DNA of 64,000 nt from assembly GCA_038380795.1 (NCBI GenBank), contig CM076259.1:67609741-67673740 (forward strand). Direction: 5' to 3'. This document shows positions 52,038 to 63,972 of the stretch, one piece after another (within the stretch, counting starts at the first letter, position 1; the number at the start of each line of letters is the position of its first letter). The DNA is from Pyrocephalus nanus. Its lineage: Eukaryota; Chordata; Aves; Passeriformes; Tyrannidae. A program made the position numbers and the translations under genes. The notes under the pieces were generated by a model. The model did not search any database. It was not told the DNA's origin and was given only the letters and a program-made list of their open reading frames with translations.

Positions 52038-52765
52038 CAACTTCTGAAGGTGTCGCATCCAACTCCCCTGCTCAAAACCAGCATCAGGGTTTGCTCAGAG
52101 CCACATCCAGCTATCTTCTGAATATTTCTACAGATGAAGTTCCCACAGCCTTCTGAGACAAGCTGTTCAAGTGTCTCCACTCTCATAGGGAAAACCTTTT
52201 TCTTTATAGCTATTCACATTTTTCTTTGTTTCGGTTTCTGTTTGTTTCCTCTCCATCGACAACCATGCACCTACTAGAAAAATCTGACTCACCTTTATCT
52301 GCATCTTCTCATCTGGTGTTGTTCACAGCAGTAAGATACCCCCACCAACAGCCTTCCCTCCTCCAGGCTGAACAGGCCCATACCTAACATGTTCTCTTTC
52401 TACATCATGTTATCCAGCCATGAAGCTGCCTAGTAGCCTCTGTTGCCCTTGTTCCTGTATTTCAGTATCTGTCTTCTTCTGTGGAGCCCAAAAACTAGAC
52501 ACAGCATTTCAGATGTGGTCTTAGAAGTGCTGAATATAGTCTCTTCTCTTAACAGTCAGGACACTTTGGTGTGCTGCAAAGGTGCATTGGTGGCTCATGT
52601 TCAAACCCTCCAGCTGAATCCCTGAGTCCTTTTCTGCAAAGCTACTGTCTAGCCAGCTGGGCCCCAGTCTGCTGTGCTGCACGAGATTATCCCACATGAT
52701 GGACTCTGTGTTTACCTTTTTATTGAACCTCATGAGGTTCCTGTCAGCTCAAGCAATTGAGGAGT
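52038..52765 (-). mobile_element. CR1 LINE fragment, about 730 bp, with internal gaps
   Basis: Read on the plus strand this is the reverse complement of CR1. It has a CATCCAACTCCCCTGCTCAAA-like block at about 52,059, TCCAGGCTGAACAGGCCCA (52,363), GGAGCCCAAAAACTAGACAC and AGCATTTCAGATGTGG (52,481-52,516), CATTGGTGGCTCATGTTCAA (52,584), CTGAATCCCTGAGTCC, and TTGAACCTCATGAGGTTCCT (52,723). The blocks are in CR1 order for the reverse-transcriptase C-terminal half and 3' UTR. It is heavily diverged, with deletions and stop codons. Confidence 0.9.
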
Positions 52766-54985
52766 GTCTTGTTAAATTCTAATCCATTCAATATTTTTTA
52801 GGAAGAGACAATAGAATTAAGAAGGTGGCTCCAACAGATATTGCATAAGTTTTTGAAGACTCTTATTGGGTGTACACTGGAAGCCTCAGGAAATTCCACA
52901 ATGCTCTCAGCTTCCAAAATCTTCACTTGAAACCTTATTCTCTTTCTCTGAGAAACTGCAGAAGATGTGCATGCAAATGCAGCCATGTACTTATACACAC
53001 ATTATACCACAGATTTCTCTACTTTCCACTGAGCTCCATTAGAACACTCAAGCAAGCAAAGACCCTTTCACATTATAGAGAGTTATATTCATTCTGCGAA
53101 GGACTGTAGAGAACATACAAGTCAGTTAGTATAAGGTCTGTTAATCTAGACAATATCCTCTTGATTGCAGCGTCATGATTGTGATGCTCAATTGTTGCAA
53201 AATTCAACTGTGTTGTTGGCTCATTAGGTAGTCAGTTACACTGCTGTGTATATTTTGGAACAAGGAAAATTTAACATTGCTTGTAACAGGGACTCATGAG
53301 ACTTTTAAAAAAACTGGTGAATATCTCAGATGAAAAACTGAAGCATTAATAGTACTATTTCTGAAATGTAACTACCCCAAGATGGAGGTACACACTACAA
53401 CTGAAATGATCACTAGAGACTTCTAAGATTGTGATCAATATGGGGAGAGTTTCATGTCCCTTACTTTCCATTGCAAAACTAATGGCACTATCTGTAGTCC
53501 GAGCTCACTGTGGAGAACATGTGGAGCTCATTGCAGGCTTAGGATTTTGTGCAGCAAGACCAAGACATATTAATTGAAACTTTGACCTCATTGAAGCCAG
53601 CGGCAAAAATGTTATTGATTCACAGAAGCCTGGCTTTTATTTCTAGAACTTTTTATGAGCACTAGTCTTGCACATGTTAATGTAAATGTCAGCTAAATAA
53701 GAGAACCAATATCTCCTCATCAGCACAGGTTCATTTCATTTACATGCTGCCCTTGAACCCGATAAAATATTTGTGTTCCGAGCCGTAATAAGTCATTAAA
53801 TGATGTTCAGAGTCCAGGAAAACAGACAGAGAACCTTCAGGGCATGCCGTCTGATGAAAATAAAACTATAATCTTACTGCAAGAAAACAATCTGCAGGTT
53901 GTTCACATGACATAAGGTTCCACAAAAATTAGAATTTGGATGTGGTTTCCATGGGGATTGCATTTGTGCATGAATGTGTGTGAGTGTATTTTTGTGGCTG
54001 AAAGATTCATGACCTGATAGTGAGCATCAAAGTATATTAATTTTAAATTAATATCAATACAGAAACAATATCTGTGCAAAGCAGCATTTTTTTAAAGAGG
54101 TCAGGGGAGCAGTGAGTGAGGGTCAGAAAACCTACGGGCTTCCAGAAACTTCATCAGCTGCCACTGGTGGGAATGGGATGCCCCCAGCCTTCCATGGGGG
54201 AGGATTTATCACCCTGTTTACAGTGGTAAGGCAAAATCTGCCAAAATTTGCAGGCAAGTGACATTTTGTAACATAAGCCGGCAGATGGCAGCCTACAGCC
54301 AGTATTTTTCACTGTCCTGTTTGCTGCTGTAATTAATAAACTCCCCATGAGAGATGTTTGTAGGAAAGCTATGATATATTTAGGTGCATGGAAATATGAA
54401 AATGAATGTTTGTATTGTTCCTTCCTATCTTGTCTGTGTGGCACAACTGTGCTCATTTGTAATTTTGGTGTGGAAGGAATTCTCCGGTTTTTACCCATTC
54501 AGCTGATAAAATTTACTGCTTCAATGTAGTCTGCTCCTCAAAGAAACTGGGTGGAAGCAGCTGATCCAGGAACAGCAGGAAAGGAAGTTTTAAGCTGTTG
54601 AATGCTCCTGACTACAATCTTTTGTGAAATCAAGAAGGTCCTTATGACATTTTTTTGTTTCCACTGAGCTGTTACCAGACTGCTTTAAAATAAATAAATG
54701 TGAAATTACAGAAGTAGCATCTCCCTTCCCCTGCTGCTGTGCTAGTACACTATGCTCTGAAAGGCTAACAAATGGGTGTTTATTTATCCATACACGTGAA
54801 GAAGTGGCCTGCAATATAAACACAGTTGCCCCATCTAGAAAATATGCTCCCAGATCTTGAATTTACTTTTTTAAAGTTTCAAATTGCTTCTGTTTTAAGT
54901 GTCTGTTCCCTTCTTTTTCCCTGTTCTGTTCCCTTCTGCCGTCTCCAGGCTTCAAGCACCAGAGACGAAGCAGCAGACCTAAGAG
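52766..54985. other. Intergenic, candidate conserved sequence
   Basis: No gene recognised. About 53,560-53,900 looks unlike decayed repeat and may be a conserved non-coding element. A piece at 53,575-53,640 resembles an old amniote interspersed repeat. Confidence 0.45.
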
Positions 54986-55234
54986 AAGTATTAGATGTTA
55001 GGATTAGATTAGATGATAGGAAGAACTTCTTTACTGTGTGAGGGTGGTGAGGTACTGGAACAGGTTGACCAAAGAAGTTTTGAATTCCCTATTCCTGAAG
55101 CTGTTCCAGGCCTGGGTAGATGGGGCCCTGAGCAGCCTTATCTCATGGGTGGCATCCCTGCCTGTAGTGGGAGGGGGCTGGAACTAGATGATCTTAAAGG
55201 TCCCTTCTGACTCAAACCATTCTACGATTCTATG
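54986..55234 (+). mobile_element. CR1 LINE 3' end (5'-truncated)
   Basis: The segment starts in TTAGATTAGATGATAGGAAG with AACTTCTTTACTGTG, then GAGGTACTGGAACAGGTTG, CCTGGGTAGATGGGGCCCTG, TGGAACTAGATGATCTTAAA and TCCCTTCTGACTC, and ends CATTCTACGATTCTATG. This is a clear CR1 3' terminus of about 250 bp, well preserved. Confidence 0.94.
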
Positions 55235-55997
55235 AAATGTCCATATGGGGCTGCCTTTGCCCACAGAGACACACACCACTTATACCCTGTACCACTTTGC
55301 AGTGAATCCTTGCCTTGTAATCCTACATACTCGGGTGTAGTAAATAGGTTCTGCAGATTACAAGTCCTTTTTACAAAAACTTTTACGCAAGCAGCTGATA
55401 TGGTAGTTGTTCTTCTAAAACTAAAATGACCAGAATTACTTATATGTTATCAGCTTAAGGAAATCACAGGATGACAGTCAATTTGTAAAGTATATTCTTT
55501 GGATAAATAGAGAGAAAAGCTGAATGCTTTAGACCTGATATTACACCACAATTCAATTTTATAGACATGAAGAGAAGTTTCATGTATATTTATTAGGTGA
55601 GCTTACTTCTTTCTTTAATTTGTTGAAGAAAAATCTGACCACAGAGAGGGTTTTTTTACAGTATTAAAAAAGCCATTAAGAACATTGCCAAAAGGGTATT
55701 TCATCAATAATTCAGGATATCCTTTAAAAAATACAGAAATATTTCTAGGACTTCTAAAATGGAAAAGCTCAAAGTTTATAAATTCTGTTTCATAGGGGGA
55801 AGTCTAGTCTTGTCTCAATTGCTATCCAGACATATAAAAATGTGATGCCAGTTATCTTTGATACTACTCATGAAAAAAGTCTGGTTTTAATATGAGCTGT
55901 CACATGCCCTTTCCAGCCTTGAGATTTGCCTCCTCTCATCAGGAAATATAAAAATGTCATCTTGGAGCTTCAACTTTTATTCCCTCTTGTGTATTCT
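55235..55997. other. Intergenic, no gene seen
   Basis: AT-rich unique sequence between a CR1 tail and an LTR. Nothing recognised. Confidence 0.5.
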
Positions 55998-56545
55998 TGT
56001 GGTGGGTTGGTCCTGACCCCTGCCCTGTCAGTCTCTCATCTCCCAGCAGGATAGGAGAGAGAATCAAAAGAGCAAAAGCAAGAAGATGCTCTGCTTAAGC
56101 TAAAGATGTTTAATAAGTGAAGAAAAGCTGCATGGGCAAACAAACCAAAATAGGACATTCATTCACTGCCTCCCTTTGGCAGATAGATCTTGAGCCACTT
56201 CCTGTAAAGTTGTGCCTCAGTACATGTAATGCTCACTTGGGAAGACAGGTATCATAACCACAATTGTCCCTGCACCCTCCTCCTTATCCTGAGCTTTTAT
56301 GTCTGAGCATAACATTATAAAGCATGAAGCATCCCTTTGCTGAGTGGTCAGCTGTCCCAGCTGTGTCCACTACCAATTTCTTGTGCTCCCCCAGCCTCCT
56401 TGCTGGGGCAAAGTGGGAATGAAGAGCTGAACAAGCACTTCTCAGCAATATCCAAAAAACTGTTGTCTTATTGACACTGTTTTACTCACAAATCCAAAAA
56501 GGTCTGCTATAAAGAAAATTAACAACCCAGCTAGACTCAGTAAGT
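55998..56545 (-). mobile_element. Solo ERV LTR, minus strand, family A copy 2
   Basis: Same family and orientation as the LTR at 33.8 kb. Plus-strand landmarks in order: TGTGGTGGGTTGGTCCTGAC start, TTTAAT (ATTAAA signal on minus, 56109-56114), CACTTCCTGTAAAGTTGTGC with GCCTCAG, GAGCTTTTATGTCTGAGC (TATA-like on minus), CTGTCCCAGCTGTGTCC, CAGCCTCCTTGCTGG, CACTTCTCAGCAATATCC, GACACTGTTTTACTCACAAA and GAAAATTAACAACCCAGCTA. No internal retroviral sequence. Borders are approximate within about 10 bases. Confidence 0.9.
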
Positions 56546-58823
56546 CTTACCCTGTCCCCCTCTTTGCCAGTGGATCAGCATTAGATAGACAAGAGAAAAT
56601 GAAGAAATTCAATCTTTCTGGTCTCTTTAACCATGTAGACTACTCAGACTCATTCAGAGCAAATAAAAGGAGGGATAGTGTGCAAGACTTTCTCCATATA
56701 AGTGTTCTGCTCAGAGGAATTGATTCCCTTTGGAAGAGAACTAAGCAGTGCCCCTTTGTGTTGGCAATGTATTTAAAACAGGGCTTTGTTAAATGCCTTA
56801 AAGGATTGCAATTAGCCACTGTGGACAGTATTGCTTTTTGTTTTCTGAAATTCCTGAGGGAAAGATATCTACTACGATGCCTGTTGGTAAAGTCTGGGAA
56901 CAAGTTCCTGCAGGGGTGGCAAATGCAGTGGGAAGCACTCTGCTCTCCGGTAATTTATGCTTGTGTTATCACCTGGGTATAAACCAAAACACACTCACCA
57001 AGAGACCTGCCAGCTGGCCTGAGTGTCCTCTGGTGGGATGTTCTGTTGAGGGCTTATGGAAGGATTTCTAGAAGTCTGATGGAAATATCCGACCATTTTC
57101 TCCACTCATCTTCTTTGGAGAAAGGGTAAGTATGAGAAACACAAGGTACAAACTAGAAATTCACCTTCTCTTATTACATCACTGTTTTTTGTGTGAAAAT
57201 GCCACTTGCAACATTTCTTATTTCAGATGCTTGCTGATATATCCTCTAAAATTCTCATTGGGAAGAAAGGAATTAGGTTACTTTTTATGGATTTTTTTTT
57301 TTTTTTTTTGTTCCTTTTTGTCTACAAGGTAGAGACATGTCACCAGTTGTTATGTTTTGGGGGCAGGGTGGAATTTGAGAGTATAATTAGCAGCTTTAGT
57401 AGAGAGTAATTTTCCCTTAATTGTTCTTATAACAATAGAATCAGAAACAAGGAATATTAACATACTGTTGTTACCTTCTGTTAGTGGAAGGTGACTGAAG
57501 TGTGACTACAATACAGAAAAAGAAAGATTTCCTAAATTCTCTAGTCCTGCAAATGCAACACCTCAAATCCAGACCCTTGTCTCAAGATGGAGAGTAAAGC
57601 TGTCAAACCTCTTCAGAGATCAGTCACTGTGTGGTAAATGCTGTGTCTCACAACCCTATATTTGGATCTCACCTGTCCTCTATCGTTGATTTTCATATAA
57701 CTGTAGTGCATTAGGTGTCAGATTGTTGAGGCTAAGGTAAGTACCCAAATTACTAGATAGCATCCTTCCTTATTTTTCATTCTCTTTCTCTAGTTATGAT
57801 ACTTATAGTTCACATTGCTGTAATGAACTCTAGCTGGTAGAACACTGTGTTCCCTAGCTGGCAGCATATACAGTAATGAAGAACTTAATTCCAAGCAAAT
57901 ATGGTCGAAATTATCAGAGCAGAAATACTTACAAGAAGGTTTTAAATTTGCACTGGCACACCTCTTTATCAAAACAGACAAGTCTGTGTGTGAGGGGTAC
58001 TGGGAGGAAAAACAGGGAAGAGAAGGAAAAATGAGGGATGGGAAAGATAAACTGAGAATGGCAGACTTTATTAGAGTGAGTTGAAAGGGCCAGTTTTGCA
58101 AGTTTGTTGAAGAATTGGAGTTTTAAATTTGCTCCTGTGAGCGCTAATGCTAAAGTTTCATATGTATGGGAAAAAGAAGACACACACAGCACTGCACAGA
58201 CCTTCATATAGACTACCCATGGGTTTCACCTTCTGCATAGTAGCAGTAAAGGCTGAGCCTTTTCAGTATGATCAAGCAGAGCAGAAACTTGTTTCCATAG
58301 TTGTTGACAAAGTTGTCTAATAGAGAAGGCAAAGGACTTCTTATTTACCTTGGGGGGAAAAAGCATAACAACAGAATGGTATTTAACGTTAAAACTCAGA
58401 AAATAGATGTGTTAGAAAACCAGCTATATTTAGCAGTTATAGATTCTGCCTAAGTGTTGTAGTATCTTCTGTGGTTCTGCCCTCTTTGTCAAATGTTACC
58501 CTTCAGGCAGTACTATTTTCTTGTTTAAGAATATTTGTTTAACAGAGATGAGCAGCAAATATATAGCAGCAATTTCTTAAAGCTTCATATCTTATATTTG
58601 TTTGCAAACATTGAAGAAAGGCTGATTCTTTCAACTGAATGACATCCAGGCATAGCCTGTTTTTTTAGATTTGTACAATCAGTAAAGTTGGAGTTTACGA
58701 GCTAGCAGTGCTGTGTCAGTGAGATCAGTCCTTTAATGTAATACATGAGGCTATGGTTCCGATGTCTGTATTAATTTATTTCAAGTTTCATGATTTAATA
58801 ACAGTGCCTCTTTCATTACCTGT

Positions 58824-58838
58824 GTTTCTATGGTAACC
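58824..58838. promoter_or_regulatory. RFX-like X-box (imperfect)
   Basis: GTTTCTATGGTAACC matches the RFX palindrome with one perfect half-site (GGTAAC) and one degenerate half-site. It sits in a repeat-free stretch with several homeodomain cores. Confidence 0.4.
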
Positions 58839-59154
58839 AAATATCCCATAATGGCTCTGTTATGATGCCAAAAAATGTTTCAATTTAAGATAATCTATTC
58901 GATTTTACATCATTACGCTGCAGCACTAGCAGGGATGGTGTTACAGGTTTTTTGTTTTTATTAAGCTTATTTTGGTAATGGGAAAAGAAAAAAAATCAAC
59001 ATTAAAGAGACTGTTGTATGAAGCTCTGTGATGTCCATGTATTCAAAAAAGCTTTTATAGCTGTCTGGCATCTAAATCCAATATTTTTTATGATCTTGTG
59101 GTCCTCACAGTTGTATCCTGTGATTGATTTTTACTTCGAAAAAACACTGAAGTC

Positions 59155-59211
59155 CTGCTTTGATTCTTGTGTTCTGCTTCGATTCTTGTGTCCTCGCTTT
59201 ATCTTGTATGG
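59155..59211 (+). repeat. Decayed 19-bp tandem repeat, about three units
   Basis: CTGCTTTGATTCTTGTGTT, CTGCTTCGATTCTTGTGTC and a more diverged CTCGCTTTATCTTGTATGG follow one another at 59155, 59174 and 59193. Confidence 0.8.
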
Positions 59212-60978
59212 ATTTTGGGTATCTTAGATTTCCTAAGATTCATTCAAGCTTTCCCTAGGATATGGGCTCTTATGCTTCAAAAAGAAGGCTTTTTATACTT
59301 ATTGATTATGTAATGTAAAATTGATTTAAACACCTTGATCACAATAATCTCATGGATACACTGACCTCCACTTCTAGTGGCATGATTCAAGAAGCTATTA
59401 TTATGCACCTGTGGTCCTTATCTTGAAAGTACTTAACACATACGTAAACTTGAGTCACCAGGGCTCTTGCAAGCACCTGTAATTCAGCAGCTGCATAACA
59501 GTTTGAAGAATCAGCTACCAAATGTAATTTTTTGTTCTGTTTTTATCAAATCAGTGAGTGAAGCAATGGACTTGTAATGGTGTTTCTCATCACAGTTCCC
59601 TCTGGTGCAAAAAGAAGTAACTAGTATTTCAGCAAGGTGTCTTGGCAAGCTATATGGCTATCCTTTCTCTGTCTGCTCAGTATTCCTCCTAATTTCCCCT
59701 GGGATTCTCTTACACTGAAAAACTTCTGCCCTGATATGAACAAATTGATGCAGGAGTTATTTCAGTGTTGTGTCACTGCAAATTTCTGTTATGAGAGTAC
59801 TACCAAGCCTCCCAGTTTGATGAAATTAGGCAGAGCAAGAAACTCTTTTATAATTCTTGCAACTGCAGCTAGTAAATGTGTTTTTTTACTTGAACTTGAC
59901 AAGACAAATACCAGCAACAAAACTGAAGCCAAAGAACTGAGAGAAATTGAGTGATTTTGCCTATATTGGATTAAGGATATATATATATATTATAGGAACA
60001 GAAGGTGAAATAAACTGGGTGAATATATAAAACATACTCTGTGCTGTAACTACAATAATGGCATACATATACCTGGCAGATTGACTATAAGTGGATGTGC
60101 AGTGAAGGCAGACTGGCTAAGTCAAACTTGGGGAGTGTGGCTAATGGACAGGCAGTATCCCTTGCTATGAAAAGGGGGATAGACAGCATATCTAGAGTTG
60201 CTCAGTCTCGTTAATGCTGCAGGATACACAGTGCCCAGCTGGAGTCTCTGGCCTGGCAGCTGAGCATAGACAAATGGAGGCAAAAGGTGTCTGAAGTGGA
60301 ATGGGACAGAAGGGAGGAAGCTCTCTGCACATGCTCCTTGCAGCAGGAAGGAGGTAAGAAATTTTTATTTTTTCTGTTTTAGATTCCCTGCCTGAAAACC
60401 CCCATAGACTATTGTTTCTGACTTTCCCACTATTCCATCCAAACTGCCCTTTCTGTCATCCTTCTGCTTCTCTCCTGCCCCCAGGGATGACTGAGTTGGC
60501 TAAAAAGAGACTACATCTTACTCCATTGTCCAGCCATTGCTGTGGGAGGTTGCAGAGCTGCTCTTCTCCACGCAGTGGTGACACCATCAGCAGCGGTGAG
60601 AACTCAGCAGTGAAGGCACCGAATCACAGCATGAGTGTCCAAACACCTGGCAAAGTGTCCCAGTTTAAATGAGATAAGGGTCTTTTGCAGAGGATGTGTT
60701 AGGAGAAAAGACCCAAACTTCTCTTTCTAAGCAATTATAAATCCAAAATTAAGAGGCTGCGATTGAAGGAAAACAAATTATGGAAAAGGGAAAATAACAG
60801 CCCGTTGTTAAAAGGTACATGTGTATTAACAGAAACACGAAAAAAAAACACAAGTAAAACAACCAAACAACACTCCTATACCTACGAATAACCCCTTCAA
60901 AAAACAAACCGATAAACTGGCAAAAGGAAGAGTAAATAGTTCAATTTTTGCACCCTTTGGTGCAATTCCAACCACAGT

Positions 60979-60992
60979 CAGCAGGGGGCGCC
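60979..60992 (+). promoter_or_regulatory. CTCF-like motif 1
   Basis: CAGCAGGGGGCGCC is a near-consensus match to the CTCF core (CCASYAGRGGGCRC orientation). It lies in the first unit of a 58-bp tandem duplication within the LTR. Binding is inferred from the motif. Confidence 0.5.
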
Positions 60993-61035
60993 ATCGGGTC
61001 ACTGGAGATGCAGAACTTGTAATGTCCTGTATCAG

Positions 61036-61050
61036 CCACTGGGTGGCGCT
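61036..61050 (+). promoter_or_regulatory. CTCF-like motif 2
   Basis: CCACTGGGTGGCGCT is a weaker CTCF-core match in the same orientation. It is in the second unit of the tandem duplication, 58 bp after the first. Confidence 0.4.
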
Positions 61051-61647
61051 GTTGGATCACTGGAAATGCAGAACCTGTAATGTCCAGTAAAAAAACCCAA
61101 CAACAAAACAACGACAAAAAAAACACCCCTCGGTTCCCCTTCCTTTCCCTTCCCACAGTGGGATGGGGGGCAGGGGGGAAGGAAAGAAAGGGAAAAAAAA
61201 CAACAATCAAACAGAAAGTTCTCCCAGTGGAAGAAAACTCATGATCTCCAGCTGGTTAGAGTTCACTTTAAGCAGGGCCTGCAGCCAGCAACAGCTGAGC
61301 AGAGAGCAGCAGCAAACTCCCCTCCGACAGGAAAAAAAAAAAAAGAACCAGGCAGCGTCTGCAACTCACAGCAGGTCCCGAGCTCACCCGCACACCAGCC
61401 TCTCCTCCCCACCTCCTTCCAGCCACACAGGAGCCCCCCCCAGCTCCTCCCTCTCCTTGCCCCGGAGACAAGAGAAAAAGAGAGCAAAAGGTGGAGTCCC
61501 TTATCTGCCCCATTCCTAGGAGACTAATCTTTTGGCCATTAGCCAGCCCGGCTAGTCTTTTGTGCTCTTGAGTGCTTATCTTGATATTCCAGGGGGAATG
61601 GAGAAAATTCTCTGCCTGGCTTACAAGAGCTAGCTAAAACCATGACA

Positions 61648-63972
61648 AAGCAATTCTGATTACTATCCCTAAATGACACAACAGCTAGAACTGAAATGCT
61701 AAAACTATTTGCCTCAAATGCCCCTCATTCATTAACTATCTTACAAGTGTATTAATTTACACAGAACTGATAAATACTCAGAAAAAAAAATCAGTAATAT
61801 TGAGCTTTAAATCCCATTATAATTTTAATATGTTCCAGAGACTGGTACCAAGCTCTTTTTTGTATGTAATAATCAGTAATGACATAAAACCTTAATATGT
61901 CATATGCTGTATCTAGCTCTTCTTGTAAGTCCAATATTGAAACAGTTGTGTTATGTTGACCCTGCAGTGTGGATTTTATCATTGCAATATCTGCAAATCT
62001 CTGTAGTCAGGAATGCTTAGCCGTTTATTATTGGATGCCTAAAAATGAAACTTAATTTCACGATCAGTAATTAAAGAGTGTCATCACAGAACAGACCTTG
62101 AGTTCCTGTAAACCTTGTTCTGTCCAGCTCTACTCAGTGCAACAGCCACAATTTCTGTCAGCTGAGCCTCTAAGCAAGAGCCTTCACACAGCTTATCAAT
62201 ACTGTGCTGTTTTCAACCTCTTATATGAATACTTTTTGAAAACAAAACATTGTTATGCTTGCTTCCAGCATTTCTTGTGACTCTATGAGATGTTATGTTT
62301 TTCCTGGAAAGATCACGGATAATGTAACATTACAAAAGACAACTGCAGAAGATTCACTCATTCACAATCCCTTGAATTCTATCCAAGTGCAAAATTAAGG
62401 ATGTGAAAAAGATAATAAAAGATTAAATTTGTATTCTTCACTATTCTTGAAAATTATATACCAGCCTATTTATTGAGAGAAGAATGCTGTTAGTAGAGCA
62501 GAAGCTTGTTCTTCAAAGGCTGCTTTCTTCTGGCACACATCCCCTTGTTCATCAATGGGAAACAGGCAGAGCACTTTCCTGTCTCTCCCTTTAGGCTGAA
62601 CATTCATCTTCCGTTTATGCCCTCAGCCCACATTAAGCCACAAAATTTAATATTATCAAAGTTCATTGTCTTGTTTACCAGACAGAATGATGCAACAAGT
62701 AAAAATACTTTCTGTTTTAGAATCTTAAGATTTGTACATAGCCAAAGAACACAACTTAGGCAGCTCTAACAGTGCCCACACAATGACTTGAACATGTTAA
62801 AAGTGGGTGTTCAGAAATATTGATCTCTGTTTGTATGGCTTTGTAACAGCCTTCATACTTTAGCATTCACTGTCTGGGTATATTGTGAAAACGTAAAATG
62901 CAGTAAATGGGTAATTTCAATTGTTAGACTGCTATGCTCATTACAAGTATAAGACTGAAGAGAATACCCTTAGGTTCACAACACAGAATAGAGTTTTCTT
63001 CTTCAACTAACAGTCTTTTGCTGCTTCAATACAAAAACTATCAGGAGGAGCTGAACCTTCGAGAAGCGCGCACAAAAAACCTTGACACTCACTGGAGTAT
63101 TTGTGATGTTGTTTCTCTTTCTGCAATCCAGGATAAACAAGGAAGATGACAAAGAAGCTGGTATGATCCCTATTCTGCAAGTGAAGATCTGTGATAAAAG
63201 TGGATATCCAGACAGGCACCAAGAGGATGTGTATTTAACTATACTGTCGAGGTGTGTGCTGCTGCCTGATCCACATACTTCTGTTTCTCTTGTGAGGTAT
63301 TGTCACATATACAGCTTAGGAAGAGGAAAATTTAAGATGACAGTGGATTTAGCTGTATCTAGACCAGTCCCACCCTGCCTAATCATTTTACACTGTATGA
63401 GCACAAACTTTTATCAGACCATAATGCAGGACTGACTGCACTTGCAACAAATATTTGGGAGGGCAAGTGAGCTGAGTTAAGAATGGGCTTAGACCACTGT
63501 GTAGGTGACATACTGCGAACACATACAGGATCATACAGAAAATTATGGTTTAGAGGGGAAAGAGACCATGAGAAAGAGCATGATCTTTATATTCACTGCT
63601 CCCAGCTGCAGTATGATAGAGGGTTTGCAATGAGTCATGAAAGTTGACTCACAAATTGAAGTACTTGCAGCAGTAGCTGTACCTTTTGCCAATGCAACTT
63701 AATAAAGTTTCTGCCATATACAAAGCATTGACTTATTTCTGCAGAAGATAATGAAAAAATTGAATTATGTATTAAAAAATACTTTGTAAAAATCATTAAT
63801 TGCACTATTGCATTACTAGGGAGTGTCTGACCAGTTATCATAGTGGGGTGTCAATCTGATTGAATCAGCTCTATCTAAATATGCACAAAGCCACTCCCTT
63901 GCTCTTTTTTCTGTATACAGACTTCCTTAAACCTTATCTTTGTTCTTCCCAGAAAAAAATTGATAATAGTTA
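61648..63972. other. Intergenic, no gene seen
   Basis: AT-rich unique sequence to the end of the window. Open frames up to 117 codons (63,082-63,435) show no recognisable domain and no splice context I can support. Confidence 0.5.

Larger units (their letters stand above)
56546..60655. other. Intergenic, candidate conserved sequence
   Basis: No gene recognised, although a 127-codon open frame lies at 56,599-56,982. There is a decayed 19-bp tandem repeat at 59,155 and a candidate conserved element with an RFX-like site at about 58,690-58,970. The last few hundred bases (about 60,160-60,655) may include internal retroviral sequence next to the following LTR. Confidence 0.45.
60972..61090 (+). 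repeat. 58-bp tandem duplication
   Basis: Two units share TCACTGGAGATGCAGAACTT-type sequence with GTAATGTCC downstream. GGCGCC at 60987 aligns with GGCGCT at 61045. A 4-base indel and several substitutions separate the copies. Confidence 0.88.
60656..61647 (-). mobile_element. Probable ERV LTR, about 1 kb, family B
   Basis: On the minus strand this starts TGTCATGGTTTTAGCTAGC at 61647 and could end CTGGGACA at 60656, giving TGTC...GACA termini. The U3-like part is GC-rich with CpGs (61,330-61,500), unlike the surrounding desert. Downstream come T-rich sequence and a 58-bp tandem duplication. Flanks share CAAAG/AAGCA-type bases but no clean target duplication. The left boundary is uncertain, and part of this may be internal ERV sequence. 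The start resembles other avian LTRs from memory. Confidence 0.55.

Noticed and set aside
56599..56982. 127-codon plus-strand open frame after an LTR
   Set aside because: Composition is ordinary for non-coding sequence, no motif is recognised, and it overlaps equally long frames in other phases.
60310..60365. Exon-like end with a strong GTAAGA donor near 60,354
   Set aside because: No acceptor at a suitable distance and no open frame of interest; a donor match alone is not enough.
61163..61519. 118-codon Ser/Pro/Lys-rich frame
   Set aside because: Lies wholly inside the GC-rich part of a probable LTR and is low complexity.
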